In this document: piece after piece, positions 24,561 through 33,603 of the stretch
Layout of the letters: every line of letters starts with the position of its first letter
Position numbering within the stretch: position 1 is the stretch's first letter
Origin: Candidatus Galacturonatibacter soehngenii
GTDB lineage: Bacteria; Bacillota; Clostridia; Lachnospirales; Lachnospiraceae
Length of the DNA stretch: 64,000 nt
Assembly: GCF_008830185.1 (NCBI RefSeq)
Contig: NZ_WAGX01000007.1
Span: forward strand, 454,073 to 518,072
Direction of reading: 5' to 3'
Program-made: the position numbers and the translations under genes
The notes under the pieces: generated by a model
What the model was told of the DNA's origin: nothing
The model's input: the letters and a program-made list of their open reading frames with translations, nothing else
Databases searched by the model: none

Positions 24561-25234
24561 GCCAAAGCACCCCCTACAATTTTTCCATCTTCAATATGGA
24601 TGATGCGATCGGCAAGCTGAGCAATCTCTTCATTATGAGTAATCATAACTATGGTTTGACCAAATTTTTGACTGGTTACCTTCAAAAGCGAAAGCACGTC
24701 TTGGCTAGTCTTACTATCTAAGTTCCCAGTTGGCTCATCTGCAAGAATGATTGCAGGTTTAAAAGCCAATGCACGTGCTATGGCGACTCTTTGTTGCTGA
24801 CCGCCAGAAAGATTATTGGAAAGATTGTTAAGCTTTTGTTCTAGACCAAGCGTATGAATGATTTGGTCTAAATATGCTTTGTCAGGAATATTGCCGTCAA
24901 GTTGTATTGGTAAAACTATATTTTCATATACAGTAAGAATAGGGACTAAATTATAATTTTGAAATACAAAACCGATTTTCCTACGTCGAAAGATAGTAAG
25001 TTGTTCTTCATTTAGCTGAAAGATTTCTTTTCCATCGACATGTACACTTCCTTTTGTAGGACGATCAAGACCACCAAGCATATGAAGTAAAGTGGATTTA
25101 CCACTTCCAGACATTCCAACGACTGCGACAAATTCTCCTCTTTTTATTTCTAGATTTACATCATCAAGCGCATGTACCATTGTTTCACCAGAACCATAGA
25201 TTTTAGTTAGAGATTGCGTTTCTAGGATATTCAT
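24557..25234 (-). CDS. ABC transporter ATP-binding protein (LolD/MacB type)
   Basis: This 225-residue ATPase has Walker A (GMSGSGKST), the Q-loop (VFQNYNLVP), signature LSGGQQQR, Walker B (IILADEPTGNLD) and switch His (MITHNEE). The TGNLD ending of Walker B is characteristic of exporters with FtsX-type permeases. A GGAGG site precedes its ATG on the minus strand. It overlaps the permease gene start by four bases. It probably drives mechanotransmission or extrusion with the permease. Confidence 0.93.
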   Translation of the reverse strand: MNILETQSLTKIYGSGETMVHALDDVNLEIKRGEFVAVVGMSGSGKSTLLHMLGGLDRPTKGSVHVDGKEIFQLNEEQLTIFRRRKIGFVFQNYNLVPILTVYENIVLPIQLDGNIPDKAYLDQIIHTLGLEQKLNNLSNNLSGGQQQRVAIARALAFKPAIILADEPTGNLDSKTSQDVLSLLKVTSQKFGQTIVMITHNEEIAQLADRIIHIEDGKIVGGALA

Positions 25235-25303
25235 TTGCTATTACCTCCATTTTAAGCATTTGGTTTCACTACTTGTGTGATACCATAAAAAAACTATAAC
25301 AAG

Positions 25304-25361
25304 AAAATCTTTCCACAATCTTTCTGTACCAAATGAAAATGTGACAGAATGGAAAGATTTT
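25304..25361. promoter_or_regulatory. Long imperfect inverted repeat between kinase and ABC genes
   Basis: AAAATCTTTCCA (25304-25315) pairs with TGGAAAGATTTT (25350-25361); inside, TTCTGT (25322-25327) pairs with ACAGAA (25344-25349). It lies in the 142-base gap upstream (on the minus strand) of the ABC ATPase gene. It may be a terminator of the regulator-kinase transcript or the response regulator's operator. Confidence 0.5.
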
Positions 25362-25376
25362 AAGGTCCTAGAAATA

Positions 25377-26297
25377 CTAGTTGGGTTTTTGCTTTAATAA
25401 AAAGGTTGAAAATGTACTTCCTTTTCCTATTACGGAAGATAATTTTATGTATCCCCCTTCTTTGCTAATAATTTGCCTAGATAAATACAATCCAATTCCA
25501 ACACCCTCCATCGTACTTACGTTAGGAGAACGATAAAAACGCTTAAATATTTTCGATTGTTCCTCCACAGCAATCCCAATTCCATTATCCTCAATATCAA
25601 TGCGACAAAAAAATTCATAAGAAATAACGCGGATAAGAATGGAAGTACCACTAGAGGAGTATTTTATGGCATTGTCAAGAATATTAAGGATTGCTTCACT
25701 TGTCCATTTGTAGTCAAAGTATGCACATTCCTTTGTAGGACTTATCACTAATTTAATTTCCTTTTCCAAAGCTTTATGTTCAACCTGTTTACAGATATCT
25801 TTTAACATAGGAATAATTTCATTTATAGTAGGATGCAAAGTGAAGATATCTGTTTCTAAACGTGATGTTTTTACAAGTGAATCAATTAAAAAATTAAGTT
25901 TTAAGGCTTGCTTATTTAAGGTGTTTACACAGGCTTCACATTCTGGTGAAAGTGTTTGCTCGCTTAAAAGCTGTGAATATAACATAATATTTGAAATAGG
26001 CGTTTTGGTTTGATGAGAGATATCGGATATCAATTCTTTGATTTTATCCTTATCCTTAGCTAATTTTTTTGAGGCAGTTTCCATTCCTCTTAGATATTGT
26101 GCAAACCTGGCTTCCACCGAGGAGAGTAGACTCTCATCATAGGTATTTTCGGTAAAGGTTCCAGATATTGCAGCATCAATCATACGATTAAGGGTCACTA
26201 GTGTACGACGCTGCTTTCTACGGCTCATTAGCATAACGACTACAGCACTTACGGTACAAATGAGTAAGAGGATTACTATTATGTGTGAAAGGTTCAT
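25377..26297 (-). CDS. Sensor histidine kinase without extracellular domain
   Basis: This kinase of about 306 residues has a single N-terminal membrane segment (IIVILLLICTVSAVVVMLM), a short coiled linker, the phospho-acceptor helix (SDISHQTKTPISNIMLYSQL) and the HATPase domain (N-box NILDNAIKYS, G-boxes EDNGIGIAV and GVGIGLYLSR). The ATG at 26297 overlaps the regulator stop (ATGA). Because no outer sensing domain is present, it may detect its signal through the membrane or the partner ABC exporter, as BceS-type kinases do (inference). Confidence 0.9.
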   Translation of the reverse strand: MNLSHIIVILLLICTVSAVVVMLMSRRKQRRTLVTLNRMIDAAISGTFTENTYDESLLSSVEARFAQYLRGMETASKKLAKDKDKIKELISDISHQTKTPISNIMLYSQLLSEQTLSPECEACVNTLNKQALKLNFLIDSLVKTSRLETDIFTLHPTINEIIPMLKDICKQVEHKALEKEIKLVISPTKECAYFDYKWTSEAILNILDNAIKYSSSGTSILIRVISYEFFCRIDIEDNGIGIAVEEQSKIFKRFYRSPNVSTMEGVGIGLYLSRQIISKEGGYIKLSSVIGKGSTFSTFLLKQKPN

Positions 26298-26977
26298 GTT
26301 CGATTCACCACCCATGTATACCCTACTCCGTAAATGGTTTTTATATATTCAGGTTTTGAGGGATTTTCTTCCAACTTATTACGAAGTCGCTTAATCGAGA
26401 CAGAGAGTGCATTTTCATCTACATATTCGACTGCATCGGTCCAGATTCGATCAATGCACGTTTCTCTTGGAAGGATTCGTCCTTTGTTCTCGACTAAGAG
26501 CCGTAGAAGCTTTTGTTCTGTCCTACTAAGTTCAATGGGAGTATTCTTTTTAAAAAACTCGATTCGTTCAAAATCAAAACAAAAGTCGTCTAGTTCTATT
26601 TTTGTGCTAGGATATGTCACTTGTTTTCGAAGCTGAGTATGGATTCTGGCTCTTAAAATAGCCAGACTAAATGGTTTTGTAATATAATCATCTGCCCCAA
26701 GTTCAAGGCCCATTACAACATCGGTTTCCATATCGTTGGCAGTGAGCAAAATGATAGGAGTAGTATCCTTACTTTTCAATTCTTTTAGAAATTGAAGTCC
26801 ATTTCCATCTGGAAGATTGATGTCTAATAGGATTAAATCATATTGCAAAGAACAAATCTGTTCTTTTGCAAAATGCAGATTCAAACATGGTGTAACTGCA
26901 ATTTCATTGGTGGAAAGAGCAAGTATAATTCCATCACTTAAGGATTTATCATCTTCAATTAATAATATATTTTTCAT
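26294..26977 (-). CDS. OmpR-family response regulator
   Basis: This regulator of about 227 residues has a receiver domain (LIEDDKS with the acidic pocket, phospho-Asp in LILLDINLPDG, Thr in ILLTANDME, Lys in ITKPFS) followed by an OmpR/PhoB winged helix (LSRTEQKLLRLLVENKGRIL, IKTIYGVGYTW). The start at 26977 has TGGAGGCTG before it on the minus strand. Transcribed with the kinase and probably controlling the adjacent ABC exporter operon. Confidence 0.92.
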   Translation of the reverse strand: MKNILLIEDDKSLSDGIILALSTNEIAVTPCLNLHFAKEQICSLQYDLILLDINLPDGNGLQFLKELKSKDTTPIILLTANDMETDVVMGLELGADDYITKPFSLAILRARIHTQLRKQVTYPSTKIELDDFCFDFERIEFFKKNTPIELSRTEQKLLRLLVENKGRILPRETCIDRIWTDAVEYVDENALSVSIKRLRNKLEENPSKPEYIKTIYGVGYTWVVNRT

Positions 26978-27119
26978 AACAGCCTCCATAGATTAATTGA
27001 AATACGTTTGGTTGTTAGTATCATATTACTAGCCTTTGTATCGGAATGCAAATATTAAAATAAAAGAAAAGGATGAGAAATCAAAACCAACGTCTCCTAG
27101 CATAGAAGAAAACTATGAC

Positions 27120-27148
27120 TTGACAGCACAAAGAATCAGACCTATAAT
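27120..27148 (+). promoter_or_regulatory. Promoter of the TPP riboswitch/thiW transcript
   Basis: TTGACA (27120-27125), a 17-base spacer and TATAAT (27143-27148) form a consensus promoter about 20 bases before the aptamer. Confidence 0.9.
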
Positions 27149-27165
27149 AACAGCAATTAAATAGT

Positions 27166-27246
27166 ATCGGGAGCTTGTGAGACAGGCTGAGAGGAAACTA
27201 TAGTTTCGACCGTACCTGATTTGGATAATGCCAACGTAGGGATTAC
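27166..27246 (+). ncRNA. TPP (THI-box) riboswitch aptamer
   Basis: The conserved blocks are all present in order: GGGAGCTTGTGAGACAGGCT, CTGAGA (27187-27192), then ACCTGATTTGGATAATGCCA followed by the ACGTAGGGA end (27214-27242). Thiamine pyrophosphate binding would lower expression of the downstream thiamine-precursor transporter. Confidence 0.95.
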
Positions 27247-27274
27247 AATGCTATAAATTATTATATGTATTCGT

Positions 27275-27306
27275 ATGAGATATACCTATGGGTGTATCTC
27301 ATTTTT
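27275..27306 (+). terminator. Expression-platform terminator of the TPP riboswitch
   Basis: ATGAGATATACC (27275-27286) pairs with GGGTGTATCTCAT (27290-27302), followed by TTTTG. It stands between the aptamer and thiW, the usual place for ligand-controlled termination. Confidence 0.85.
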
Positions 27307-27372
27307 GCGTTGTAGAGGAATTCATTCCATCCATTCATATTTAATTAATTAAAAGCAGAAGGAGAGATTTGT

Positions 27373-27873
27373 ATGAAAGTAAAGAAACTAGCATTAGCAG
27401 GTGTATTGGTGGCGATGGGGGTAGTGTGTTCTGCCTTTTATATTCCTATTGGCGTGGCAAAGGCATTTCCAGTGCAACATTTTGTAAATGTGATAGCGGC
27501 AGTTGTTTTAGGACCTGTTTATGGTGTGGGAATGGCATTTGCCACATCCTTGCTTCGTAATGTGATGGGAACTGGTAGTTTGCTAGCTTTTCCGGGTAGT
27601 ATGTGCGGAGCCCTGTTAAGTGGTCTTATGTATCGTTATAGCAAAAATATTTATGGAGCGGTATTAGGAGAGATATTTGGAACGGGAATAGTAGGTGCAA
27701 TTTTGGCTTATCCGATAGCAGCTTTGTTTTTATCGAGTACAGTCGCTATCTATGGTTTTATTCTTCCCTTCCTTATAAGTACTGTGGTTGGATCAAGTCT
27801 TTCGTTACTTCTATTAATTACTTTGAAAAGAAGTAGTGTATTGTTTCGGTTGCAACATGGGGAAGAAATATAA
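27373..27873 (+). CDS. thiW: ThiW-like ECF transporter S component (thiazole precursor)
   Basis: This 166-residue membrane protein has five to six hydrophobic segments and the ThiW-type motifs AFYIPIGVAKAFPVQHFVNV and GTGSLLAFPGSMCGALLSGL. ThiW is the predicted substrate-binding S subunit for hydroxyethylthiazole or a related thiamine precursor, working with a shared ECF energising module not encoded here. AAGGAGAG precedes the ATG. The TPP riboswitch directly upstream supports the thiamine role. Confidence 0.9.
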   Translation: MKVKKLALAGVLVAMGVVCSAFYIPIGVAKAFPVQHFVNVIAAVVLGPVYGVGMAFATSLLRNVMGTGSLLAFPGSMCGALLSGLMYRYSKNIYGAVLGEIFGTGIVGAILAYPIAALFLSSTVAIYGFILPFLISTVVGSSLSLLLLITLKRSSVLFRLQHGEEI

Positions 27874-27904
27874 GAACATGTAAAAGTTTAATAATAGAAT
27901 TAAT

Positions 27905-27950
27905 AAGAGAATTCTAAGTCAATATTTTGGCTTAAGAATTCTCTTTTTAT
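27905..27950 (+). terminator. Intrinsic terminator after thiW
   Basis: AAGAGAATTCTAAG pairs with CTTAAGAATTCTCTT (one bulge) around a 12-base loop, followed by Ts. Confidence 0.88.
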
Positions 27951-28024
27951 ATAAATGTTTTGAATAAAAAAAACTAGTACAAATTCATAAAAAGCACGTT
28001 TGATTTATAGTAATTTATACATGA

Positions 28025-28053
28025 TTGACAATAACATATTAACATGTTAACAT
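28025..28053 (+). promoter_or_regulatory. Promoter with palindromic operator before the TRAP operon
   Basis: TTGACA (28025-28030) and TAACAT (28048-28053) are 17 bases apart. The perfect palindrome TTAACATGTTAA (28039-28050), embedded in repeated TAACAT units, fills the spacer and overlaps the -10 box. It is a good site for repression, probably by the GntR regulator at the operon's far end. Confidence 0.6.
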
Positions 28054-28081
28054 ATTATTATAAAAAGGAGGTAAATGAAGT

Positions 28082-29134
28082 ATGAAAAAACTATTATCAA
28101 TTGTTTTGGCGGGAGTGTTAACCGTATCTTTAACAGCATGTGCAGGCAAAGGAAGTTCAAGCGAAGTAGAGTCTAACTCAAATGAAACTACAAAAACAGA
28201 TTCTAAGGCAGAGGTTGCCGCTACGCAAGGGAAGTATACCTTAAAGATTGGAACTGCATTAAGTGAGAACGACCCTTTGTATCAAGCCTTGGAGAATGTA
28301 TTTGAAAAAAATGTAGAAGAACAAACAAATGGTGAAGTTCAGGTTGAGATTTACTCTAGCTCACAGCTTGGAAGTGATGAAGATGTTTTGGAACAGGCGC
28401 TTGTAGGGGCAGGCGTTGGTATTATTACAGATCCAGGCCGTTTAAGCAACTATGTGTATGACTTTGGTGTATTACAGGCGCCATATATTGCCGATAGCTA
28501 TGAAGAGGTGCTAAAGCTATTTGCAACGGATGTATATAAAGACTTGTGTAGCCAGATTGAGCAACAAGGGTTCAATATTTTATCCTTTAATTATTATCAG
28601 GGAGAAAGAGAACTGTTTACAAAAAAACCAATTGTAGAGCCAAGTGATTTAAAAGGACAAAGAATTCGTTCTTCAGGATCACAGGTTGTAACAGCAACTT
28701 TGGAGGCTATGGGTGCGAATACAACTGTTTTAGCTTGGTCAGAGGCATATCAGGCATTACAGCAACAAGTAATTGAAGGGGTTGAGGTACATCTTTCAGC
28801 AGCAGTAGGTTCTTCTATGCAAGAGGTTACGAAATACTTATCATTTACAGGACACCAGCAGTTACTTACAGCATTAGTAATATCGGATGCTTGGATGAAG
28901 AGTTTACCAGAAGAATATCAAACAATTTTAATTGATCAGTCTTATAAGGCTGGAACTGCAGCTTCAGAAGCGGTATTAGCGAAAAACGAAGAGTACCTTC
29001 GCACATTAAAAGAAGGTGGTATTGAAGTGATTGAATGTAATAAAGAAGCTTTTAAGGAAGCATGTAATATAGCTTATGAAACACTAGGATATACACAAAT
29101 TAAAGCCAAACTAGATGCTGAATTAGGTAGATAA
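28082..29134 (+). CDS. TRAP transporter substrate-binding lipoprotein (DctP family)
   Basis: This 350-residue protein has a signal peptide ending in a lipobox (LTAC, Cys20), a Ser/Lys-rich linker and the DctP fold (LKIGTALSENDPLYQALENV; SQLGSDEDVLEQALVG; LKGQRIRSSGSQVV). The Arg in RIRSS is the residue that normally binds the carboxylate of sugar acids. It delivers an organic acid to the DctQM membrane parts encoded next. AAGGAGG precedes the ATG. Adjacent YiaK and YiaL homologues point to a keto-gulonate-type sugar acid. Confidence 0.92.
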   Translation: MKKLLSIVLAGVLTVSLTACAGKGSSSEVESNSNETTKTDSKAEVAATQGKYTLKIGTALSENDPLYQALENVFEKNVEEQTNGEVQVEIYSSSQLGSDEDVLEQALVGAGVGIITDPGRLSNYVYDFGVLQAPYIADSYEEVLKLFATDVYKDLCSQIEQQGFNILSFNYYQGERELFTKKPIVEPSDLKGQRIRSSGSQVVTATLEAMGANTTVLAWSEAYQALQQQVIEGVEVHLSAAVGSSMQEVTKYLSFTGHQQLLTALVISDAWMKSLPEEYQTILIDQSYKAGTAASEAVLAKNEEYLRTLKEGGIEVIECNKEAFKEACNIAYETLGYTQIKAKLDAELGR

Positions 29135-29151
29135 ATGTAAGGAGAGATTTG

Positions 29152-29661
29152 ATGGTTAAGAAGTTTGAAGAGCTACTTTCTAAAATAGAAATCAGTATCG
29201 TGTGTCTGGGTTTGGGTCTGCTCATTATAACTGTGTTTGCAGCTGCAATCTTACGCTTTTTTGGTATTGACATGTCGATATCAACCGATTTGGCACAGTT
29301 GACATTTGCTTGGGTTAGTTTTATTGGTGCTGATTTAGCAATGAGGCAAAATAAACACATGGGTGTTGATATGCTAGTAAATCGATTTCCTGTAAAACTT
29401 AGAAATGCCATATTTTTATTTAATTCTTTGTTAATGTTAGCGTTTCTTTTGTTTGCAGTATATTATGGAGTTAATTTATGTATTATAAATGCAGCAAGAA
29501 AATATAATACACTTTATATCAGTTATTCCTTTGCGACTGCTAGCTGTCCTGTTGGATGTGCATTGATGTGTCTAACCGTTGTAAAAAACATTGTCACATA
29601 TGTGAAAAATTTTGTGAAAAACGATTATTCTAGTATTGAGAAGGGAGAAATCATAGCATGA
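29152..29661 (+). CDS. TRAP transporter small permease (DctQ family)
   Basis: This 169-residue protein has four membrane segments, with the DctQ features AQLTFAWVSFIGADLAMRQN and KHMGVDMLVNRFP. It forms the membrane complex with the large subunit. ATG at 29152 is used because GGAG lies seven bases before it; a TTG one codon upstream is possible. Its stop overlaps the next gene (ATGA). Confidence 0.9.
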   Translation: MVKKFEELLSKIEISIVCLGLGLLIITVFAAAILRFFGIDMSISTDLAQLTFAWVSFIGADLAMRQNKHMGVDMLVNRFPVKLRNAIFLFNSLLMLAFLLFAVYYGVNLCIINAARKYNTLYISYSFATASCPVGCALMCLTVVKNIVTYVKNFVKNDYSSIEKGEIIA

Positions 29662-30938
29662 TATGGTTAGGATTAACATTTATTATACTTCTCGCAATCG
29701 GTATGCCAATTGCTTTAACAGTAGGAATATCAGCACTTGTTTTCTTTGTGATTGAGAATGTACCAGTGCAAATTGTAGTTCAAAAAATGGTAAGTAGTAC
29801 ACAATCCTTCTCATTATTAGCAGTACCGTTCTTTGTATTGGCAGGAAATCTTATGAATGAAACGGGTATTACATCGAGACTGATTAAGTTTGCAACATTG
29901 GTAACAGGACATATGCGTGGTGGACTTGCCCAGGTATCAGTTGTATTATCTTGCTTGATGGGTGGAATATCTGGGTCTGCCACAGCAGATGCCGCAATGG
30001 AAAGTCGAATTTTGGGTCCTGATATGGAGAAAAGAGGATACTCAAAAGGGTTTACTGCGGCGATACTAGCCATGGGAGGATTAATTACTTCCACTATCCC
30101 ACCTAGCCTTGGACTGATTTTATATGGAGTAACTGGTGAGGTATCAATCGGTAGATTGTTTATGGGAGGAATAATACCAGGGTTTTTAATGACAGTTGCG
30201 TTGATGTTTGCCGTAGCCAAAATTTCTAAAAAGCGAAGTTATGTGAAGGAACACGAGCATTTTCCAACGATAAAAGAGGTATTAAAAGGTTTATTAGATA
30301 ACATTTGGGCTCTTATATTTCCAGTGATTTTAATTGTTGGAATACGATTTGGTGTATTTACCCCATCGGAGGCAGGAGCTTTTGCAGTAGTATATGCAAT
30401 ATTCGTAGGAGTATTTGTATATAAGGAACTTACATTTAAAGTTATGGTAGAATGCTTAAAGCAAACAGCAGTTGATTTGGCAGTAATTATGTTTATTATC
30501 ATATGTTCCAATGCATTTGGCTATGCAATTGTTACAGGGCGTTTACCTCAAACATTAGCCAACTTAATTATACAAACATCAAATAATAAATACATTGTAC
30601 TAACAATTATTATGATTTTTGTTTTTATAGTAGGAATGTTTATGGAAGCAACAGCAAATGTTTTGTTATTAACGCCAATATTCTTACCAATTATAACGCA
30701 ATATGGAATTGATCCTGTTCATTTTGGAGTTATGTATATGATCTTAATCACCATGGGAGGTATGACTCCGCCAATTGGAGTTACGATGTATACCACTTGT
30801 TCCATACTAGAGTGCCCTGTTGAGAAATATACAAAAGAATCCATTCCTTTTGTAGGAGCGATTGTAGTACTACTTGTCATTCTAGCAGTATTTCCACAGT
30901 TAGTATTATTTTTACCAAATTTAATTTATGGAGCTTAA
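29658..30938 (+). CDS. TRAP transporter large permease (DctM family)
   Basis: This 426-residue protein has about twelve membrane segments with the ion-transporter signatures SLLAVPFFVLAGNLMNETGI, GGISGSATADAAMESRI and GGMTPPIGVTMY. It is the sodium-coupled channel of the TRAP system. It overlaps the DctQ gene by four bases and is followed 24 bases later by the YiaK-like dehydrogenase. Confidence 0.93.
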   Translation: MIWLGLTFIILLAIGMPIALTVGISALVFFVIENVPVQIVVQKMVSSTQSFSLLAVPFFVLAGNLMNETGITSRLIKFATLVTGHMRGGLAQVSVVLSCLMGGISGSATADAAMESRILGPDMEKRGYSKGFTAAILAMGGLITSTIPPSLGLILYGVTGEVSIGRLFMGGIIPGFLMTVALMFAVAKISKKRSYVKEHEHFPTIKEVLKGLLDNIWALIFPVILIVGIRFGVFTPSEAGAFAVVYAIFVGVFVYKELTFKVMVECLKQTAVDLAVIMFIIICSNAFGYAIVTGRLPQTLANLIIQTSNNKYIVLTIIMIFVFIVGMFMEATANVLLLTPIFLPIITQYGIDPVHFGVMYMILITMGGMTPPIGVTMYTTCSILECPVEKYTKESIPFVGAIVVLLVILAVFPQLVLFLPNLIYGA

Positions 30939-30962
30939 ATTAATGTATAAAGGAGAACACTT

Positions 30963-31973
30963 ATGAGATTAACATTCGAAGAAATTCAATCAGAAATTAA
31001 ACGTGTATTTATAAAATACGGGCTTTCAGAGGAAAAAGCAGATATCTGTGCGAGAATCCACACAGAATCAACCTATGATGGGATTTATTCCCATGGAACG
31101 AATCGAGTAGCAAGGTTTGTAGATTATATAAAAAAGGGTTGGGTAGATGTAAATGCAGACCCGACACTTGAAAAAGATTGTGGTGCCATTAAAGTATATA
31201 ATGGAAATATGGGGCCGGGAATACTAAATGCATTGTTTGCATGCGACCGTGCTATGGAAATGGCAGACCAGTATGGAATTGGTATGATTGGACTTAAAAA
31301 TACCACTCATTGGATGAGAGGTGGCACTTATGGTTTATATGCAGCAAGGAAGGGGTATGTTGCCATTATGTGGACAAATACTGAAGCTTGTATGCCACCA
31401 TGGGGAGCAAAAGAATGCCGTTTAGGAAACAACCCTTTTGTTATGGCTCTTCCTGGAAATGACAATCAACCTGTACTTCAACTTGACATGGCAATATCAC
31501 AATACGCCTATGGAAAACTTCAGGTAACAAGATTAGCGGGCAAAAAGCTTCCTTTCCCGGGTGGATTCGATAATGATGGCAATTTAACAGATGATCCAGG
31601 AGCAATTGAAGAGTCCATGAGAATTTTACCAATAGGCTATTGGAAGGGTTCAAGCTTTTCCTTTATGTTAGATGTATTAGGTGCTGTGTTAACAGATGGA
31701 GTTGGTGCGGCTGATTTGGATGCAGCTACAAAAGGAAGCTGTGGCGGATGTTCACAGGTTATGATTCTGATTGATCCTAAAAAAATTACGGACGGTGATA
31801 GTATGACAAATACCATTACCCGTGCAATTGAATATTTAAAAAGTGCAGAGCTTGCAGAAAATTCAAAAGGAATTATGGCTCCTGGAGAAGATTATATTCA
31901 GTTTAACAAAGATCACGATGAAAATGGAATATTTGTAGACGATGGTGTTTGGGAAGAAATCAAATCGCTATAG
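30963..31973 (+). CDS. YiaK-like Ldh_2 family oxidoreductase (2,3-diketo-L-gulonate reductase type)
   Basis: This 336-residue NAD(P)H-dependent enzyme is of the malate/L-sulfolactate/ureidoglycolate dehydrogenase family. The catalytic His lies in YSHGTNRV. NTTHWMRGGTYGLYAARKGY and WGAKECRLGNNPFVMALP are characteristic of 2,3-diketo-L-gulonate reductase (YiaK). It would reduce a keto sugar acid imported by the TRAP system. AAGGAGAAC precedes the ATG. YiaK is the best-supported assignment, though close relatives act on other alpha-keto acids. Confidence 0.85.
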   Translation: MRLTFEEIQSEIKRVFIKYGLSEEKADICARIHTESTYDGIYSHGTNRVARFVDYIKKGWVDVNADPTLEKDCGAIKVYNGNMGPGILNALFACDRAMEMADQYGIGMIGLKNTTHWMRGGTYGLYAARKGYVAIMWTNTEACMPPWGAKECRLGNNPFVMALPGNDNQPVLQLDMAISQYAYGKLQVTRLAGKKLPFPGGFDNDGNLTDDPGAIEESMRILPIGYWKGSSFSFMLDVLGAVLTDGVGAADLDAATKGSCGGCSQVMILIDPKKITDGDSMTNTITRAIEYLKSAELAENSKGIMAPGEDYIQFNKDHDENGIFVDDGVWEEIKSL

Positions 31974-32002
31974 TTAACAGATATAAAAGGAGAGGAGCGC
32001 CT

Positions 32003-32467
32003 ATGATATTTGATCAAATAAAACATGCACCTCGATATTATCAAACCAATCATAATATTAAGACTGCATTGGAATTTATAGAAAAGAATGCAAAAGGTGA
32101 TACGTTAGCAGATGGAAAATATGAATTGGTGCCTGGAGAAGTAACTGCCTTCGTCATAACAAAGGAAACAGTTAAACAAAGCCAAGCAAAGATGGAGATT
32201 CATAAAAAATATATGGATATTCATTATGTCATCAATGGTTGTGAAGTATGTGGAATTGCACCGATTATGGATAATCCTGAAGGTGTAATTCCATATGACG
32301 AGCAAAGTGATAATGGTTTTTTTGAATGTGAGAATTCATTTCAGGTAAAGGTAGGTGAGGGAGAATTCTATGCTGTATGGCCAATGGAACCCCACAGACC
32401 ACTATGCAATGTATTTGAAGAAAGCATAGTTGTACGAAAAATCATATGTAAAGTTAAAGTAGATTAG
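32003..32467 (+). CDS. YiaL/YhcH/EbgC family cupin-like protein
   Basis: This 154-residue cytosolic beta-barrel protein is of the YhcH/YjgK/YiaL family, seen in HKKYMDIHYVINGCE (metal/sugar-binding face) and MEPHRPLCNV. Family members accompany sugar-acid operons and are thought to act on sugar epimerisation or beta-galactosides. The start at 32003 follows AAAGGAGAGGAG. It sits between the dehydrogenase genes, matching the yiaK-yiaL neighbourhood of E. coli. The exact reaction is not established. Confidence 0.85.
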   Translation: MIFDQIKHAPRYYQTNHNIKTALEFIEKNAKGDTLADGKYELVPGEVTAFVITKETVKQSQAKMEIHKKYMDIHYVINGCEVCGIAPIMDNPEGVIPYDEQSDNGFFECENSFQVKVGEGEFYAVWPMEPHRPLCNVFEESIVVRKIICKVKVD

Positions 32468-32483
32468 AAAGAAGTGGTTAACG

Positions 32484-33506
32484 ATGAAAGGGATTCAAAT
32501 CGAGCATCCAAATAAATTAAAAATAATTGATATGAATATGCCTGTTCTAACTAAAAAGAACAATGTGTTGATAAAAATAAAGGCAGCTGGAATCTGTGGA
32601 TCAGATATTTCCATTTATCATGGAACCAATGCAGCTGCCACCTATCCAAGAGTGATTGGTCATGAAATGGTAGGAGAAGTCGTTGAGATTGGAGAAAATG
32701 TAAAAAAGCTACACGTTGGGGATAGGGTAATTATTGACCAAGTTACAAACTGCGGCAAATGTTATGCTTGCAAGGCAGGAAGAGGAAATGTGTGTGCAGA
32801 CTTACAAGTTAGAGGTGTTCATATTGATGGAGGATATAGAGAGTATATGTCTGTTGCGGAGAGTGATTGCTATATTATCCCAGATAAATTGTCATATGAA
32901 GATGCTGTCTTAATTGAACCAACTACAATAGCAATTCAAAGTTGCTCAAGAGCAGAGCTTACTGCAGATGATACCTTGTTAATTTTAGGATATGGAGCCC
33001 TTGGAAGTAGCATATTAAGAATTGCAAAAATATCAGGAGCAAAGATTATTGTAGCTGATGTAGTCGGTTCAAAATTAAAAGAAGCGTTAGACAATGGAGC
33101 GGATTATATCATTAACCTTTCAAAAGAAGATATCGTAAGTAAAACAAAGGAATACAGCGACGGATATGGTGCTACGGTTTGCATAGACGCTGCATGCACA
33201 AAAGATTCTTTGGCAACATTACTAGATGTGGTTGGAAATGCAGGAAGGGTAATAACAATGGGCTTTTCTGAGCAGCCAACTTCAATTACTCAATATAAGA
33301 TCACTTCGAAAGAAATTGATGTACGTGGATCAAGGCTTCAAAACAAGAAGTTTCAAAAAGCAATTGATTATATAAATGAAAATCAATTGGATATAACCGG
33401 AAGTATATCACATAGGTTTTATTTTGAAGATGCACAAAAAGCATTTGACTTTATTGATACGAAAGACTCTTCCATTAGAAAAGTTATTCTTTATTTTGAA
33501 AAATAA
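32484..33506 (+). CDS. Zinc-dependent medium-chain dehydrogenase (sugar acid/polyol type)
   Basis: This 340-residue MDR enzyme has catalytic zinc ligands in AGICGSD and GHEMVGE, four structural zinc cysteines in CGKCYACKAGRGNVC, and a Rossmann fold starting LLILGYGALGSS. Members related to L-gulonate 5-dehydrogenase, sorbitol dehydrogenase and RspB have this layout. It lies in the operon 16 bases after the YiaL-like gene and probably carries out the second redox step for the imported sugar acid. Substrate is inferred from context. Confidence 0.85.
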   Translation: MKGIQIEHPNKLKIIDMNMPVLTKKNNVLIKIKAAGICGSDISIYHGTNAAATYPRVIGHEMVGEVVEIGENVKKLHVGDRVIIDQVTNCGKCYACKAGRGNVCADLQVRGVHIDGGYREYMSVAESDCYIIPDKLSYEDAVLIEPTTIAIQSCSRAELTADDTLLILGYGALGSSILRIAKISGAKIIVADVVGSKLKEALDNGADYIINLSKEDIVSKTKEYSDGYGATVCIDAACTKDSLATLLDVVGNAGRVITMGFSEQPTSITQYKITSKEIDVRGSRLQNKKFQKAIDYINENQLDITGSISHRFYFEDAQKAFDFIDTKDSSIRKVILYFEK

Positions 33507-33536
33507 TATAAAACAGAAATTACTTTTCTAATGGAT

Positions 33537-33565
33537 TTGACAAACATAAAAAACTTTGATATAAA
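33537..33565 (+). promoter_or_regulatory. Separate promoter of the gntR gene
   Basis: TTGACA (33537-33542), a 17-base spacer and TATAAA (33560-33565) lie about 38 bases before the GntR start. Confidence 0.65.
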
Positions 33566-33603
33566 AAACATAAACATAAAAATTTGAATATAGGGGTTTA
33601 AGA

